NCBI RefSeq assembly: GCF_020164745.1
Contig: NZ_JAIUGV010000002.1
Span: forward strand, 186,001 to 250,000
Reading direction: 5' to 3'
Source of the DNA: Mesorhizobium sp. ES1-4
GTDB taxonomy: Bacteria; Pseudomonadota; Alphaproteobacteria; Rhizobiales; Rhizobiaceae
Length of the DNA: 64,000 nt
Shown: positions 19,923-27,764 of the stretch, piece after piece
Numbering within the stretch: the stretch's first letter is position 1
How the letters are laid out: every line of letters begins with the position of its first letter
Notes under the pieces: generated by a model
What the model saw: the letters and a program-made list of their open reading frames with translations, nothing else
Databases searched by the model: none
What the model was told of the DNA's origin: nothing
Program-made: the position numbers and the translations under genes

Positions 19923-20038
19923 CGGCGGGTATCGGGCCTATTCGGTTTCGAAATTCTGGCGGATGAAGGAGCCCACGATGTCGAGAGCTTCGCTCGCGGC
20001 TTGGGTGCGTTACGATGCTCATGCCCTGCCTCGTGAAA

Positions 20039-20557
20039 TCAAGGCTTGAGCAGTTCGGTGCGGAATTGCGGGGCGAGCGCAGCGGCTTTGGCGAGGAATG
20101 CGCCAAACTCGTCCTTGCTGAGCGCCGGCGCCGCGGCGGTGCGGCTTTCGACCGGCATGCCGACCCTGGCAAAGAACTCCTCCTGGCCAGCCGGTGCGCA
20201 CAGGCATAGCATGCGCACAACCGATCCCGAAACATTCTTGAAGGAATGTGGGGCGTTGGCGGGAATGTTCACCGTCATGCCCGCCTTCGCCACCCGCTTT
20301 TCGCCGCGGAACGTGAACTCGATCTCACCTTCGATCAAATGGAACATTTCTTCGAAGTCATGCCGATGCGGGCCAGGCCCGCCGCCGTCGGGAACCATCA
20401 TGTCGATCAGGCAGAAGTGTCCCCCGGTCTGTGCGCCGGAAAGAAGCACTGTGTATGTGTCCCCTACAACCGCCAGATGCGACAGGGATGGATCATCGGG
20501 ATCGACGACCGACAGCTCGCGATCAAGGTTGTCTGCGGGGATTGTGGACTGAGGCAT
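20039..20557 (-). CDS. Cupin domain protein
   Basis: This 172-residue protein has a single cupin barrel. Motif 1 reads PGPHRHDFEEMFHLIEGEIEF and motif 2 includes IPANAPHSFKN, so the metal-ligand histidines and glutamate of a mononuclear enzyme or sensor are retained. The C-terminal 50 residues are helical. The ligand is unknown. The gene stands on the opposite strand between two flagellar segments and has no partner that hints at a role. Confidence 0.82.
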   Translation of the reverse strand: MPQSTIPADNLDRELSVVDPDDPSLSHLAVVGDTYTVLLSGAQTGGHFCLIDMMVPDGGGPGPHRHDFEEMFHLIEGEIEFTFRGEKRVAKAGMTVNIPANAPHSFKNVSGSVVRMLCLCAPAGQEEFFARVGMPVESRTAAAPALSKDEFGAFLAKAAALAPQFRTELLKP

Positions 20558-20777
20558 GGATGCTCTCCAGGTGGGGGTGGCGGGGATTATGTCCTCGCCA
20601 CACTAGCAAGCCCGCGATCTCGGGCTAATGACGAAGCGGTGAAAATCCGTCCTTGCGGTTTTGCCGAGCCGGCAATTTTAGTTCTATGCACGAAGAAGGC
20701 ATTGAACCGGCAAGCCTGCCACAAGCTTGTTGAGGCATGGTCCTGGCTAAGGAAACCCGGCAAAAGGCGGACTTTTC

Positions 20778-21350
20778 TTGGCGATCTCTCCACCCAGCGA
20801 CATTGTGATGGATGTCGCCCGAGCTGCCGACCCGATGGATATCGAGGCTGCCCGCGCCGCGCTGACCAAGCGCGCCGGCGGCGTCGCCGGCACGTTTTCG
20901 GTCGACACCGCCGCATCTGTCGACGCCGGCGCGATCCTGTCGCGCGCGACGGCTGACAAGGCCGCCGCGACGGCCGACCCCGCCAAGAAGTTCAAGAAGT
21001 TCGAGGCGATGGTCCTGCAGACCTTCATCCAGAACATGCTGCCCAAGGATACCGAGGGCGTCTACGGCACGGGGCTCGCCGGCGACATGTGGAAATCGCA
21101 GCTCGCCGAGCGCGTCGCCGACGTCATGGCCGATCGCGGCGGCATCGGTATCGCCAAGTCGCTGCTCGCGGACCACTACCTCGACGGCAAGCGCAAGGTG
21201 CCGATCGGCCCGATTTCAAATGGACCGGAAAAGACCGAGATCGATCAGCAAACCCGTCTGTCCACCTCGCTCGTCCAGGAATTACAGCGCAAGGCCGCCA
21301 GGTCGATGACCGGCGACGAGACAACCATAAAAACAGACATCAAGATCTAG
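20778..21350 (+). CDS. flgJ: FlgJ-type rod-binding protein without muramidase domain
   Basis: This 190-residue protein contains the rod-binding domain of FlgJ at about residues 70-125 (AKKFKKFEAMVLQTFIQNML, then GLAGDMWKSQLAERVADVMA). It would cap and scaffold rod assembly in the periplasm. The C-terminal muramidase domain of enterobacterial FlgJ is absent; the separate transglycosylase at 3434-4021 probably supplies that activity. The first ATG (MAISPPSDIVM) is used; a second ATG ten codons later is an alternative. Thirteen bases separate it from the next flagellar gene. Confidence 0.87.
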   Translation: MAISPPSDIVMDVARAADPMDIEAARAALTKRAGGVAGTFSVDTAASVDAGAILSRATADKAAATADPAKKFKKFEAMVLQTFIQNMLPKDTEGVYGTGLAGDMWKSQLAERVADVMADRGGIGIAKSLLADHYLDGKRKVPIGPISNGPEKTEIDQQTRLSTSLVQELQRKAARSMTGDETTIKTDIKI

Positions 21351-21363
21351 ACTGGGAAACACC

Positions 21364-21789
21364 ATGGCCGACTTATCCGAATTCACAGCCAACCTGCCAG
21401 CGCGCGCGACAGCGCCAGAATCGCCGATCCCGTTCGCGCGGCCCGGAAACCTCGCCGCCATCATCGGCCGCATCGAAGAGGTGGTCGAAGAAGAAACCGC
21501 CGGCATCCGCAATGACACAGGCTATGACCTCAAGGCGTCGAACGCCCGCAAGAGCCGGTATCTCTACGAATTGACCCGCGCCATGAAGGGCGGCAGCGAA
21601 GCCGAGTTCCTCGAGCAGCACCGCGAGGGCCTGACGCGGCTGCGCCAGAAACTGGCCAGAAACGAGGCCGCGATCCTGGCGCATCTGAGCGCCGTCAACG
21701 AGGTCGCTGGCCTGCTGCGCAGCGCCATCCAGCGCGCCGAAACCGACGGCACCTACTCCGCCGGTGAGTTCGGCAGGCTGAAAGGTTAG
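21364..21789 (+). CDS. Probable flagellar export chaperone, FlgN-like
   Basis: This 141-residue helical cytoplasmic protein has long amphipathic helices: GNLAAIIGRIEEVVEEETAG, a middle part SRYLYELTRAM, and RLRQKLARNEAAILAHLSAV. Length, coiled-coil pattern and position after flgJ resemble FlgN, the chaperone of FlgK and FlgL. Primary sequence similarity in this family is low, so the name is an inference. It starts 13 bases after flgJ and belongs to the same operon. Confidence 0.68.
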   Translation: MADLSEFTANLPARATAPESPIPFARPGNLAAIIGRIEEVVEEETAGIRNDTGYDLKASNARKSRYLYELTRAMKGGSEAEFLEQHREGLTRLRQKLARNEAAILAHLSAVNEVAGLLRSAIQRAETDGTYSAGEFGRLKG

Positions 21790-21818
21790 GACGCGGCGAT
21801 GCCGGGCTCGGGTTCAAA

Positions 21819-22340
21819 ATGATCAAGGTCATCGCCATAGCGGTCTGGATCTGCGCTGCAACGCTCGGCGCGGTGTTCTATTCGTTCCAGGCCGCCGGCG
21901 AACGCGGCGTCAGCGAGACACCCAAGCCGATGCTGGGCGGTCTGGACTACGTCAAGACGGACGTCATTTCGGTGCCGCTGATCCACGACTCCAGGATCGA
22001 CGGCTACTTCCTGACCAAGCTCGTCTATACCGTGGAGCCGGAGCAGATAAAGAAGCTGTCGATCCCGGCCTCGGCGCTGATTACGGACGAGGTCTACGGT
22101 TATCTCTACGCCCATCCCCAGATCGATTTCACCAAGAAGGCGACGATCGACCTCGATGCCTTTCGCGCCGCTATCCGCGACACCGTCAACGCCCGTGTCG
22201 GCGCAACGCTGGTGCATGAGGTCCTGATCGACCAGGTCAATTTCCTGAGCAAGGATGAGATCCGCGACAACTGGCTGCGCCGGCGGCAGGATGCGAGCCC
22301 CCCCGCGCCCGAGACTTCCAAGCCGGTCAGCGCGCACTGA
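21819..22340 (+). CDS. Conserved hypothetical membrane-anchored protein of the flagellar cluster
   Basis: This 173-residue protein has one N-terminal membrane anchor (MIKVIAIAVWICAATLGAVF) and a periplasmic domain rich in beta strands and short helices. Segments such as YFLTKLVYTVEPEQIKKLSI, ASALITDEVYGYLY and LDAFRAAIRDTVNARVGATL suggest a FliL- or SPFH-like topology in which a strand-rich part is followed by a helix that would lie near the membrane. I do not recognise the family with certainty. It follows the FlgN-like gene by 29 bases, which suggests a motility role. Confidence 0.65.
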   Translation: MIKVIAIAVWICAATLGAVFYSFQAAGERGVSETPKPMLGGLDYVKTDVISVPLIHDSRIDGYFLTKLVYTVEPEQIKKLSIPASALITDEVYGYLYAHPQIDFTKKATIDLDAFRAAIRDTVNARVGATLVHEVLIDQVNFLSKDEIRDNWLRRRQDASPPAPETSKPVSAH

Positions 22341-22410
22341 ACGACCGGCATTGGCCGATGCCGCTGGTCCCGATAGCAGTCGGCGGTCGGCCCCGGTTCA
22401 GCAATTCGCG

Positions 22411-22439
22411 TTGACGTAAACGTCAATCCAAAGCTATAT
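22411..22439 (+). promoter_or_regulatory. Consensus-type promoter with overlapping 16-bp palindromic operator
   Basis: A -35 element TTGACG and a -10 element CTATAT are separated by exactly 17 bases, which matches the alphaproteobacterial housekeeping consensus. The -35 box is the left half of the perfect palindrome TTGACGTAAACGTCAA (22411-22426), so a dimeric regulator bound there would block RNA polymerase. The predicted transcript starts near 22446, about 87 bases before the SCP2-domain gene. The palindrome resembles operators assigned to MerR-type LiuR regulators, but that link is from memory and uncertain. Confidence 0.75.
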
Positions 22440-22532
22440 GCGGCAGCGAGCATGATCGCCATTGATGCCGCATTGCACTTCGGCTGGACCGAGTGCCATT
22501 GCGTGACAGATGCAACCAGACAGGAGAACAGC

Positions 22533-22817
22533 GTGAGCGTTCAGGAGATTGCCGAGAAGATCAAGTCGCGCGTGGCCAGCAGCGGGTTCGATCGTTCCGT
22601 GAAATTCGACACCGGCGGCGACGGCGTCATCGTCATCGACGGCTCAACCGTCTCGACCATGGATGCTCCCACCGACTGCACCATCAAGCTGTCGCTCGAC
22701 GATCTGGATTCGCTGATCGCGGGCGACCTCAACCCGACCATGGCGTTCATGACCGGCAAGATAAAGGTCGAAGGCGACATGACCGTCGCCATGGCGCTGA
22801 GCCAGCTGATCGGTTGA
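22533..22817 (+). CDS. SCP2 sterol-carrier domain protein
   Basis: This 94-residue protein is a stand-alone SCP2-like lipid-binding domain: SVQEIAEKIKSRVASSGFDR at the start, the strands DGVIVIDGSTVSTM and DCTIKLSLDDLDSLIAGDLN, and the hallmark end MAFMTGKIKVEGDMTVAMAL. It probably binds fatty acyl or other lipids in the cytoplasm. The GTG at 22533 is chosen because AGGAG stands seven bases before it and the domain starts there. The gene follows a strong promoter with a palindromic operator and is closed by a terminator. Confidence 0.87.
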   Translation: MSVQEIAEKIKSRVASSGFDRSVKFDTGGDGVIVIDGSTVSTMDAPTDCTIKLSLDDLDSLIAGDLNPTMAFMTGKIKVEGDMTVAMALSQLIG

Positions 22818-22846
22818 ACGCCGCCAGAAGCGGCTTCGAGATGAAA

Positions 22847-22872
22847 AAACGCCGCCTTTCCGGGCGGCGTTT
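22847..22872. terminator. Bidirectional rho-independent terminator
   Basis: A perfect GC-rich hairpin (AAACGCCGCC, loop TTTCC, GGGCGGCGTTT) lies between two convergent genes, 30 bases after the SCP2 stop and 27 bases after the acetyltransferase stop on the other strand. Runs of A on one side and T on the other allow it to work in both directions. Confidence 0.85.
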
Positions 22873-22899
22873 GTCTGAAGGGCAGTCGCGCTTGCAGGC

Positions 22900-23634
22900 T
22901 CACGCCGCCAGGGTCGGCGCCTGTGCCTTGAGCTTGCGGCTGGATGCCTTCAGCGTGCCCGCGGCGCCGTCAAGCGCTCCCTCCACCAGTTCCAGCGCCA
23001 GCAGGCGGTGCCGCTCGTAAGGTCCCGGCATGGCGAGGGCACCGGTCCTGGCGGCCGAAAAGCCGAAGCGGCCATAGTAGGGCTCGTCACCGACCAGCAG
23101 GATCGCCGCGTGTCCAAGGCGCGTCGCCTCGGCCACGGCATGCCGCATCAGCGCCGAGCCGATGCCGGCACTCTTGAGCGCCGGGTCGACGGCGAGCGGG
23201 CCAAGCAGCAGCGCTGCCGGACCACCCTCGCCCAGGGTGACATCCCATAGCCGGACCGTGCCGGCCACGCCGCCCGAGACATCGCGCGCCACGAAAGCCA
23301 AGCCCTCCGAGGGCCGGCGGCCGCGCCGCAGCTTCTCCGACGATTTGGTCCTGCGCTTCGGCCCCATGGCGTCGTCGAGCAGCGCCTCGCGGGCCGCGAC
23401 GTCATCAGCGGTTTCGGCAACGACGACAATGGCGCGGACACTCTCCCCCCTCGAGGGGGAGATGTCGCCGAAGGCGACAGAGGGGGTCGCCGCGCGTGAA
23501 ACGCTGGCCCCATATGGTCCAAGAGAGGTCGAGGCAGCTGAGACGACCCCCTCTGGCCACTGCGTGGCCATCTCCTCCTCAAGGGGGGAGATTCCGCGCG
23601 CGGCGTCCTCAACAACGAAATTTGCAATGTCCAT
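22900..23634 (-). CDS. GNAT N-acetyltransferase with an in-frame palindromic repeat insert
   Basis: This 244-residue protein has a GNAT fold in its C-terminal two thirds: AREALLDDAMGP near residue 79, LGPLAVDPALKSAGIGSALM as the acetyl-CoA binding loop, and GDEPYYGRFGFSAA. The ATG at 23634 is preceded on the minus strand by GAAGGGA. Residues about 15-65 are encoded by a 150-bp palindromic repeat (23441-23590) that leaves the frame open, so the native N-terminal MDIANFVVEDAARG is separated from SVRAIVVV. The substrate is unknown. The gene lies downstream of the ornithine/lysine decarboxylase on the same strand, which may hint at a polyamine or amino acid substrate. Confidence 0.82.
   Translation of the reverse strand: MDIANFVVEDAARGISPLEEEMATQWPEGVVSAASTSLGPYGASVSRAATPSVAFGDISPSRGESVRAIVVVAETADDVAAREALLDDAMGPKRRTKSSEKLRRGRRPSEGLAFVARDVSGGVAGTVRLWDVTLGEGGPAALLLGPLAVDPALKSAGIGSALMRHAVAEATRLGHAAILLVGDEPYYGRFGFSAARTGALAMPGPYERHRLLALELVEGALDGAAGTLKASSRKLKAQAPTLAA
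23441..23590. repeat. 150-bp palindromic repeat element inside a coding region
   Basis: Two arms of about 47 bp are inverted copies of each other: both have a C-run start (CTCCCCCC), a GGAGATG segment, a small stem (TCGCCGAAGGCGA in one, GGCCACGCAGTGGCC in the other) and AGAGGGGGTCG. About 55 bp of spacer separates them. Elements of this type are common between genes in Mesorhizobium and related genomes. Here the length is a multiple of three and no stop codon occurs in the GNAT frame. Confidence 0.8.
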
Positions 23635-23732
23635 TTCCGCGGTCCCTTCACGAGCGGAGATATGTTCCACAGGCGAGCCCAAGCGGGCGGCAGCCGCCCA
23701 CCTGGGATGATCTGACCGGTTCTTTCGAACCG

Positions 23733-24866
23733 TCAGATCACGTAGGATCGGAGAGGCTCGAAGCCGTTGAAGGCGACCGCCGAATAGGTGGTCGTGTAGG
23801 CGCCGGTGCCTTCGATCAGCACCTCGTCGCCGATGGTCAGCGACAAAGGCAGCGGATACGGCGTCTTCTCGTACATGACGTCGGCCGAATCGCAGGTCGG
23901 GCCGGCGAGCACGCAAGGCGCGGTCTCCGAGCCGTCATGCGCGGTGACGATCGGGTAGCGGATCGCCTCGTCCATCGTCTCGGCCAGACCGCCGAACTTG
24001 CCGATGTCGAGGAATACCCAGCGTACATTGTCGTTGTCGGCCTTCTTCGAGATCAGCACGACTTCCGACTTGATGACGCCGGCATTGCCGACCATGCCGC
24101 GGCCCGGCTCGATGATCGTCTCGGGCAGCGCGTTGCCGAAATGCTTGCGCAGCGCCGAGAAGATTGCCTGGCCGTAGGCCTGCGCCACCGGCACGTCCTT
24201 CAGGTAACGGGTCGGAAAGCCCCCGCCCATATTGACCATCTTGAGGACGATGCCTTCGTCGGCCAGCGTCGAAAACACCTTCTTGGCGTCGGCGAGCGCA
24301 CGGTCCCATGCGGTCAGGTCGGTCTGCTGCGAGCCGACATGGAACGACACGCCATAGGCATCGAGGCCAAGGCCCTTGGCATGGCGCAGCACGTCGACGG
24401 CCATGGCCGGCACGCAGCCGAACTTGCGCGACAGCGGCCATTCGGCGCCTTCGCCGTCGGTCAACACGCGGCAGAAGACGCGCGCGCCGGGAGCGGCACG
24501 GGCGATCTTCTCGACTTCCTCGACGCAGTCGACCGCGAACAGCCGGATGCCGAACTGATAGGCGCGTGCGATGTCACGCTCCTTCTTGATGGTGTTGCCG
24601 AAGGAGATGCGGTCCGCCGGCGCACCGGCGTCCATCGCCATCTCGACTTCGGCAACGGAAGCGGTGTCGAAGGACGAGCCCATCGCAGCAAGGAGGCGCA
24701 GGATTTCCGGCGCCGGGTTTGCTTTCACCGCATAGTAGATCTTGGAATCGGGCAGAGCCTTCTCGAAGGCGCGGAAATTGTCGCGCACGACATCGAGGTC
24801 GACGACGAGGCAGGGGCCGGACGGACGTCGGGTGGCGAGGAAGTCGAGGATGCGCTGTGTAGCCAT
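23733..24866 (-). CDS. PLP-dependent ornithine/lysine decarboxylase (type III fold)
   Basis: This 377-residue enzyme belongs to the alanine-racemase-fold decarboxylases that make putrescine (and cadaverine) in rhizobia. The PLP lysine is K48 in KIYYAVKANP, the phosphate loop is GGGFP (214-218), EPGR lies at 253-256, and the catalytic Cys325 is in AGPTCDSAD at the dimer interface. The related Sinorhizobium enzyme (odc2) accepts both lysine and ornithine. It provides putrescine for homospermidine synthase, encoded 24 kb away in this window. A long structured leader precedes the gene, suggesting RNA-level control by polyamines. Confidence 0.92.
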   Translation of the reverse strand: MATQRILDFLATRRPSGPCLVVDLDVVRDNFRAFEKALPDSKIYYAVKANPAPEILRLLAAMGSSFDTASVAEVEMAMDAGAPADRISFGNTIKKERDIARAYQFGIRLFAVDCVEEVEKIARAAPGARVFCRVLTDGEGAEWPLSRKFGCVPAMAVDVLRHAKGLGLDAYGVSFHVGSQQTDLTAWDRALADAKKVFSTLADEGIVLKMVNMGGGFPTRYLKDVPVAQAYGQAIFSALRKHFGNALPETIIEPGRGMVGNAGVIKSEVVLISKKADNDNVRWVFLDIGKFGGLAETMDEAIRYPIVTAHDGSETAPCVLAGPTCDSADVMYEKTPYPLPLSLTIGDEVLIEGTGAYTTTYSAVAFNGFEPLRSYVI

Positions 24867-25150
24867 CGGGTTTCTCCAACACGCCTTTCGGCGCGCACAA
24901 GGGTGCGGACGCGGGCTGTCGGCCTCGCGAACACGCGGTCAAACAAAGGCGGGACGGAAAATTCATGGAACCAGCCGGTGGAGACCCCGGAACCATGAAA
25001 CGCCGTCTCGCGGCGATGAACCTCAGCCTTGCCCGGCTTCGGTCCGCTTTGTCTGCCTTGGCTTGGATTGGGAGAACCCCGTTCCGCACTGCCGGCAATG
25101 AAGGTGTGCCTCTTCAGTAACCCCGGTCTTTGGACAACCGGCAGAGAACC
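24867..25150 (-). ncRNA. Candidate structured 5' leader (speF-type) of the decarboxylase
   Basis: The region upstream of the decarboxylase on the minus strand shows several perfect stems: 24962-24968 with 24993-24999 (TTCATGG/CCATGAA), 25001-25005 with 25011-25015 (CGCCG/CGGCG), and 25099-25103 with 25112-25116. Two further helices exclude each other: 25089-25095 with 25138-25144 (CTGCCGG/CCGGCAG) and 25123-25127 with 25137-25141. The speF RNA motif is known upstream of alphaproteobacterial ornithine decarboxylase genes. I assign this leader to that class by position and structure only. Its 5' end is uncertain. Confidence 0.5.
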
Positions 25151-25407
25151 AGAAAGGCCCGCACCGTCGTTGCTTCAAGGTGTCCTCGGTCTGGCGGTTG
25201 GCCGCTAAACCGACTGGAGGGGTTAGCTCCAGTTACCTTACCGATTGCCCTCACCATTCGAGGATCGGCGGACACCCACAGGCACGTGCGACTTTGGGCA
25301 AGCGCGATATAGGGGCGAAGCATTTCACAATCAATAAAAATCGTATCCCAGGTTGTAAAATTCCTGGCATCGAACAATGTTGGTGCAACGTATCCGGATA
25401 TCGAACG
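24867..25407. other. 541-bp divergent intergenic region
   Basis: This gap separates the decarboxylase (minus) from the amidase (plus). The left 280 bases hold the leader RNA candidate. The rest, 25150-25407, is less GC-rich towards the amidase and must contain both promoters, but I cannot point to clear -35/-10 pairs. An in-frame extension of the amidase frame up to 25180 has no domain sequence and is not taken as coding. Confidence 0.6.
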
Positions 25408-26604
25408 ATGACAGGCACGCACGGCCCCTTCAACGCCTTTCTCGACCTTCGCCAGATGCCGGTGGCGCATGCCGAACTTGGCCCCCTGGCCGGCCTGCGG
25501 CTGGCGGTCAAGGACATTTACGACGTTGCCGGCTACCGTACCGGTTGCGGCAATTTGTCGAAATTCGCCGAGGGTCACGCCGCGTCGCGCACGGCTCCCG
25601 CCGTGCAGATGATTCTCGATGCCGGCGCGCGTTTCATCGGCAAGACCCAGACCGACGAACTCGCCTTCGCCCTGTTCGGCCAGAACGCGCATTTTCCGTT
25701 TCCGGTGAACCCCGCGGCTCCCGACCGCGTGACCGGCGGCTCGTCGTCGGGCTCGGCGGCGGCGGTGGCGGGCAGGCTGGCCGACATCGCTACGGGGTCC
25801 GACACCGGTGGTTCGATCCGCGCGCCGGCGAGTTTCTGCGGACTGATCGGCCTGCGCGCCACGCATGGCCGCATTTCCCTCGATGGCGCCATGCAGCTGG
25901 CGCCAAGTTTCGACACCTTCGGCTGGTTCGCCGACGACATCGAAACCTACGAAACCGTCGGCAAGCTTCTGCTTGGCCGCGACCCGCACCAGCATCCGCT
26001 CGAGCGCCCGCTGACCCTCGGCTGGCTCGACGACATGGTTGCCCGGCCGGCGCTCGCGGAATATGCGGGAATGAAGGCGTTGGCGGGCGCGGTGTTCGGC
26101 GCGCCGGCGACGCCAGCGACGCGCTTCAGCTCTCCCCCGGATGAACTCTACTGGTGCTTTCGCCGGCTGCAGGCCAAGGAGGCCTGGGCGGTGCATGGCG
26201 AATGGATCAGCAGCGGCGAGCGCGACCTTGGTCCAGGCGTCGAGGAGCGTTTCGGCTTCGGCCGTACTGTCGACGACCGCACGGCACAGGCCGAGAAAGT
26301 CCGCCGGCTGACCTTTCGCGGCGAATTGAGCGCCCTGCTCGGCAAGGACGGATTCCTTATCCTGCCGACGGTGCCGGGCCCGGCGCCTTATGTCGACAGC
26401 ACGCCGGAGCAGTTCCAGGCCTATCGCGAGCGCGCCTTGCATCTCCTATGCCTGGCCGGACTGTCCGGCTTCCCGCAGATCACCTTGCCGATCGGCTCGG
26501 TCGCCGGCGCACCGTTCGGGCTTTCGCTGCTTGGCCCTTCCGGTAGCGACATTGCCCTGATACGGCTCGGCCGGAAACTTCTCATGCATGTCGCGCAAAA
26601 GTGA
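25408..26604 (+). CDS. Amidase-signature family hydrolase
   Basis: This 398-residue enzyme has the amidase signature Ser-Ser-Lys triad: K35 in LAVKDIYDVAG, the Ser-rich loop GGSSSGSAAAV (110-120) with the cis-serine, and the nucleophile S136 in GSDTGGSIRAPA. The fold is complete up to GLSGFPQITLPIG and GLSLLGP near the C terminus. It is shorter than GatA and lacks GatB/GatC neighbours, so it is probably a catabolic amidase rather than the tRNA amidotransferase; the substrate is unknown. The ATG at 25408 is where similarity to the family begins. A LysR regulator follows in the same direction. Confidence 0.87.
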   Translation: MTGTHGPFNAFLDLRQMPVAHAELGPLAGLRLAVKDIYDVAGYRTGCGNLSKFAEGHAASRTAPAVQMILDAGARFIGKTQTDELAFALFGQNAHFPFPVNPAAPDRVTGGSSSGSAAAVAGRLADIATGSDTGGSIRAPASFCGLIGLRATHGRISLDGAMQLAPSFDTFGWFADDIETYETVGKLLLGRDPHQHPLERPLTLGWLDDMVARPALAEYAGMKALAGAVFGAPATPATRFSSPPDELYWCFRRLQAKEAWAVHGEWISSGERDLGPGVEERFGFGRTVDDRTAQAEKVRRLTFRGELSALLGKDGFLILPTVPGPAPYVDSTPEQFQAYRERALHLLCLAGLSGFPQITLPIGSVAGAPFGLSLLGPSGSDIALIRLGRKLLMHVAQK

Positions 26605-26710
26605 CCTCGGTTTTGCGGCGACGACACGCATCAAACAAAAACGCAAAAGCGCGTCGCATGAATCCGCTTCGACGCAACGCGCTTTGGACGCAGCACAAAG
26701 AGCCTGAACA

Positions 26711-27610
26711 ATGGATACACTGACCCGCATGCGCGCCTTCATCGACGTCGTCGAGGCCGAGGGATTTTCAGCCGCGGCGCGCAAGATCGGCCGCTCCAAG
26801 GCGCTGCTGTCGAAATATGTGCGCGAGTTGGAGGACGAGCTCGGCGCGCTGCTGCTGAACCGCACCACGCGCCAGTTCTCGATGACCGAGGCCGGCCACA
26901 CCTACTACCGTCGCGCCTCGGAGATCGTGCGTGAAGTCGACAGCCTGGCCGACGCCGTGCGCGAATCCTCCGGCGACGTGCGCGGCCGCATCAAGCTGTC
27001 GGCGCCGCGCACTTTCGCCGACGCGCCGATCGGCCAGTCGCTGATCGACTTCGCCAAGCAGTATCCCGATATCGTGCTCGACATCCAGCTCGACGACCGC
27101 TTCGTCGATCTGGTCGAGGAAGGCTTCGACCTCGCGGTGCGCATCTCGCGCCTGGAGAACTCCTCGCTGATCGCCAGGCGGCTGGCGCCGTTTTCGATCA
27201 AGCTCTGCGGCTCTCCCGAACTCATCGCCAAGCATGGCATGCCGACGCGGCCGCAGGATCTCGGCCACATGCCCTGCATCGTCGACACCAATGGCCGCGG
27301 ATTGAACAACTGGCCGTTCAAGGGTGACAATGGCGACCCGGTGAGCATCGCCGTGTCGGGCCCGATCGAGGTCAACAGCCCGATGGCGGCACGCGCCGCG
27401 GCCTTGTCGGGCCTTGGATTTTGCATCCTGCCGGATTTCATCGCCGCGCCCGACCTCAAGAGCGGCCAATTGGTGGCGGTGCTCGACGACCGTATCCTGT
27501 CGGGCGGCGGCATCTTCGCCGTCTATCCGCATCGCCGTTACCTGCCGGCGAAGGTGCGCGTTTTCGTCGACTTCCTGGTGCAATGGTTCAGGACGCGCGA
27601 GAGCGCCTGA
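26711..27610 (+). CDS. LysR family transcriptional regulator
   Basis: This 299-residue protein has the LysR helix-turn-helix at residues 1-60 (MDTLTRMRAFIDVVEAEGFS, then AARKIGRSKALLSKYVRELE) and a substrate-binding co-inducer domain from about residue 90. The pattern LDIQLDDRFVDLVEEGFDLA with AVRISRL is typical of the CrgA/DsdC-like branch that often controls a neighbouring oxidoreductase. The nearest gene is the amidase 106 bases upstream in the same direction, so its target is unclear. Confidence 0.92.
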   Translation: MDTLTRMRAFIDVVEAEGFSAAARKIGRSKALLSKYVRELEDELGALLLNRTTRQFSMTEAGHTYYRRASEIVREVDSLADAVRESSGDVRGRIKLSAPRTFADAPIGQSLIDFAKQYPDIVLDIQLDDRFVDLVEEGFDLAVRISRLENSSLIARRLAPFSIKLCGSPELIAKHGMPTRPQDLGHMPCIVDTNGRGLNNWPFKGDNGDPVSIAVSGPIEVNSPMAARAAALSGLGFCILPDFIAAPDLKSGQLVAVLDDRILSGGGIFAVYPHRRYLPAKVRVFVDFLVQWFRTRESA

Positions 27611-27764
27611 CCCCAGATAGGGCGCGGCGCGGCTCTCATGGGTGCGTGTCGCTGCTCCAAAACTTCGCGCACTTTTGGGTGACATGCGCCCGCAGTCCCA
27701 ATTTCGCCCCCTTTCTGGTAACCTTCGACAGCTCTCTCGAAAGCCAGGGGAATCGCGACCGGGA

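Noticed and set aside
20778..21350. Muramidase activity in the FlgJ-like protein
   Set aside because: The protein ends shortly after the rod-binding domain, with no room for a glucosaminidase domain.
23635..23916. N-terminal extension of the GNAT protein into the decarboxylase gene
   Set aside because: The frame there is antisense-like to the decarboxylase end and the ATG at 23634 has a good ribosome site.
25180..25407. N-terminal extension of the amidase
   Set aside because: The extra codons have no amidase similarity and lie in the divergent regulatory region.
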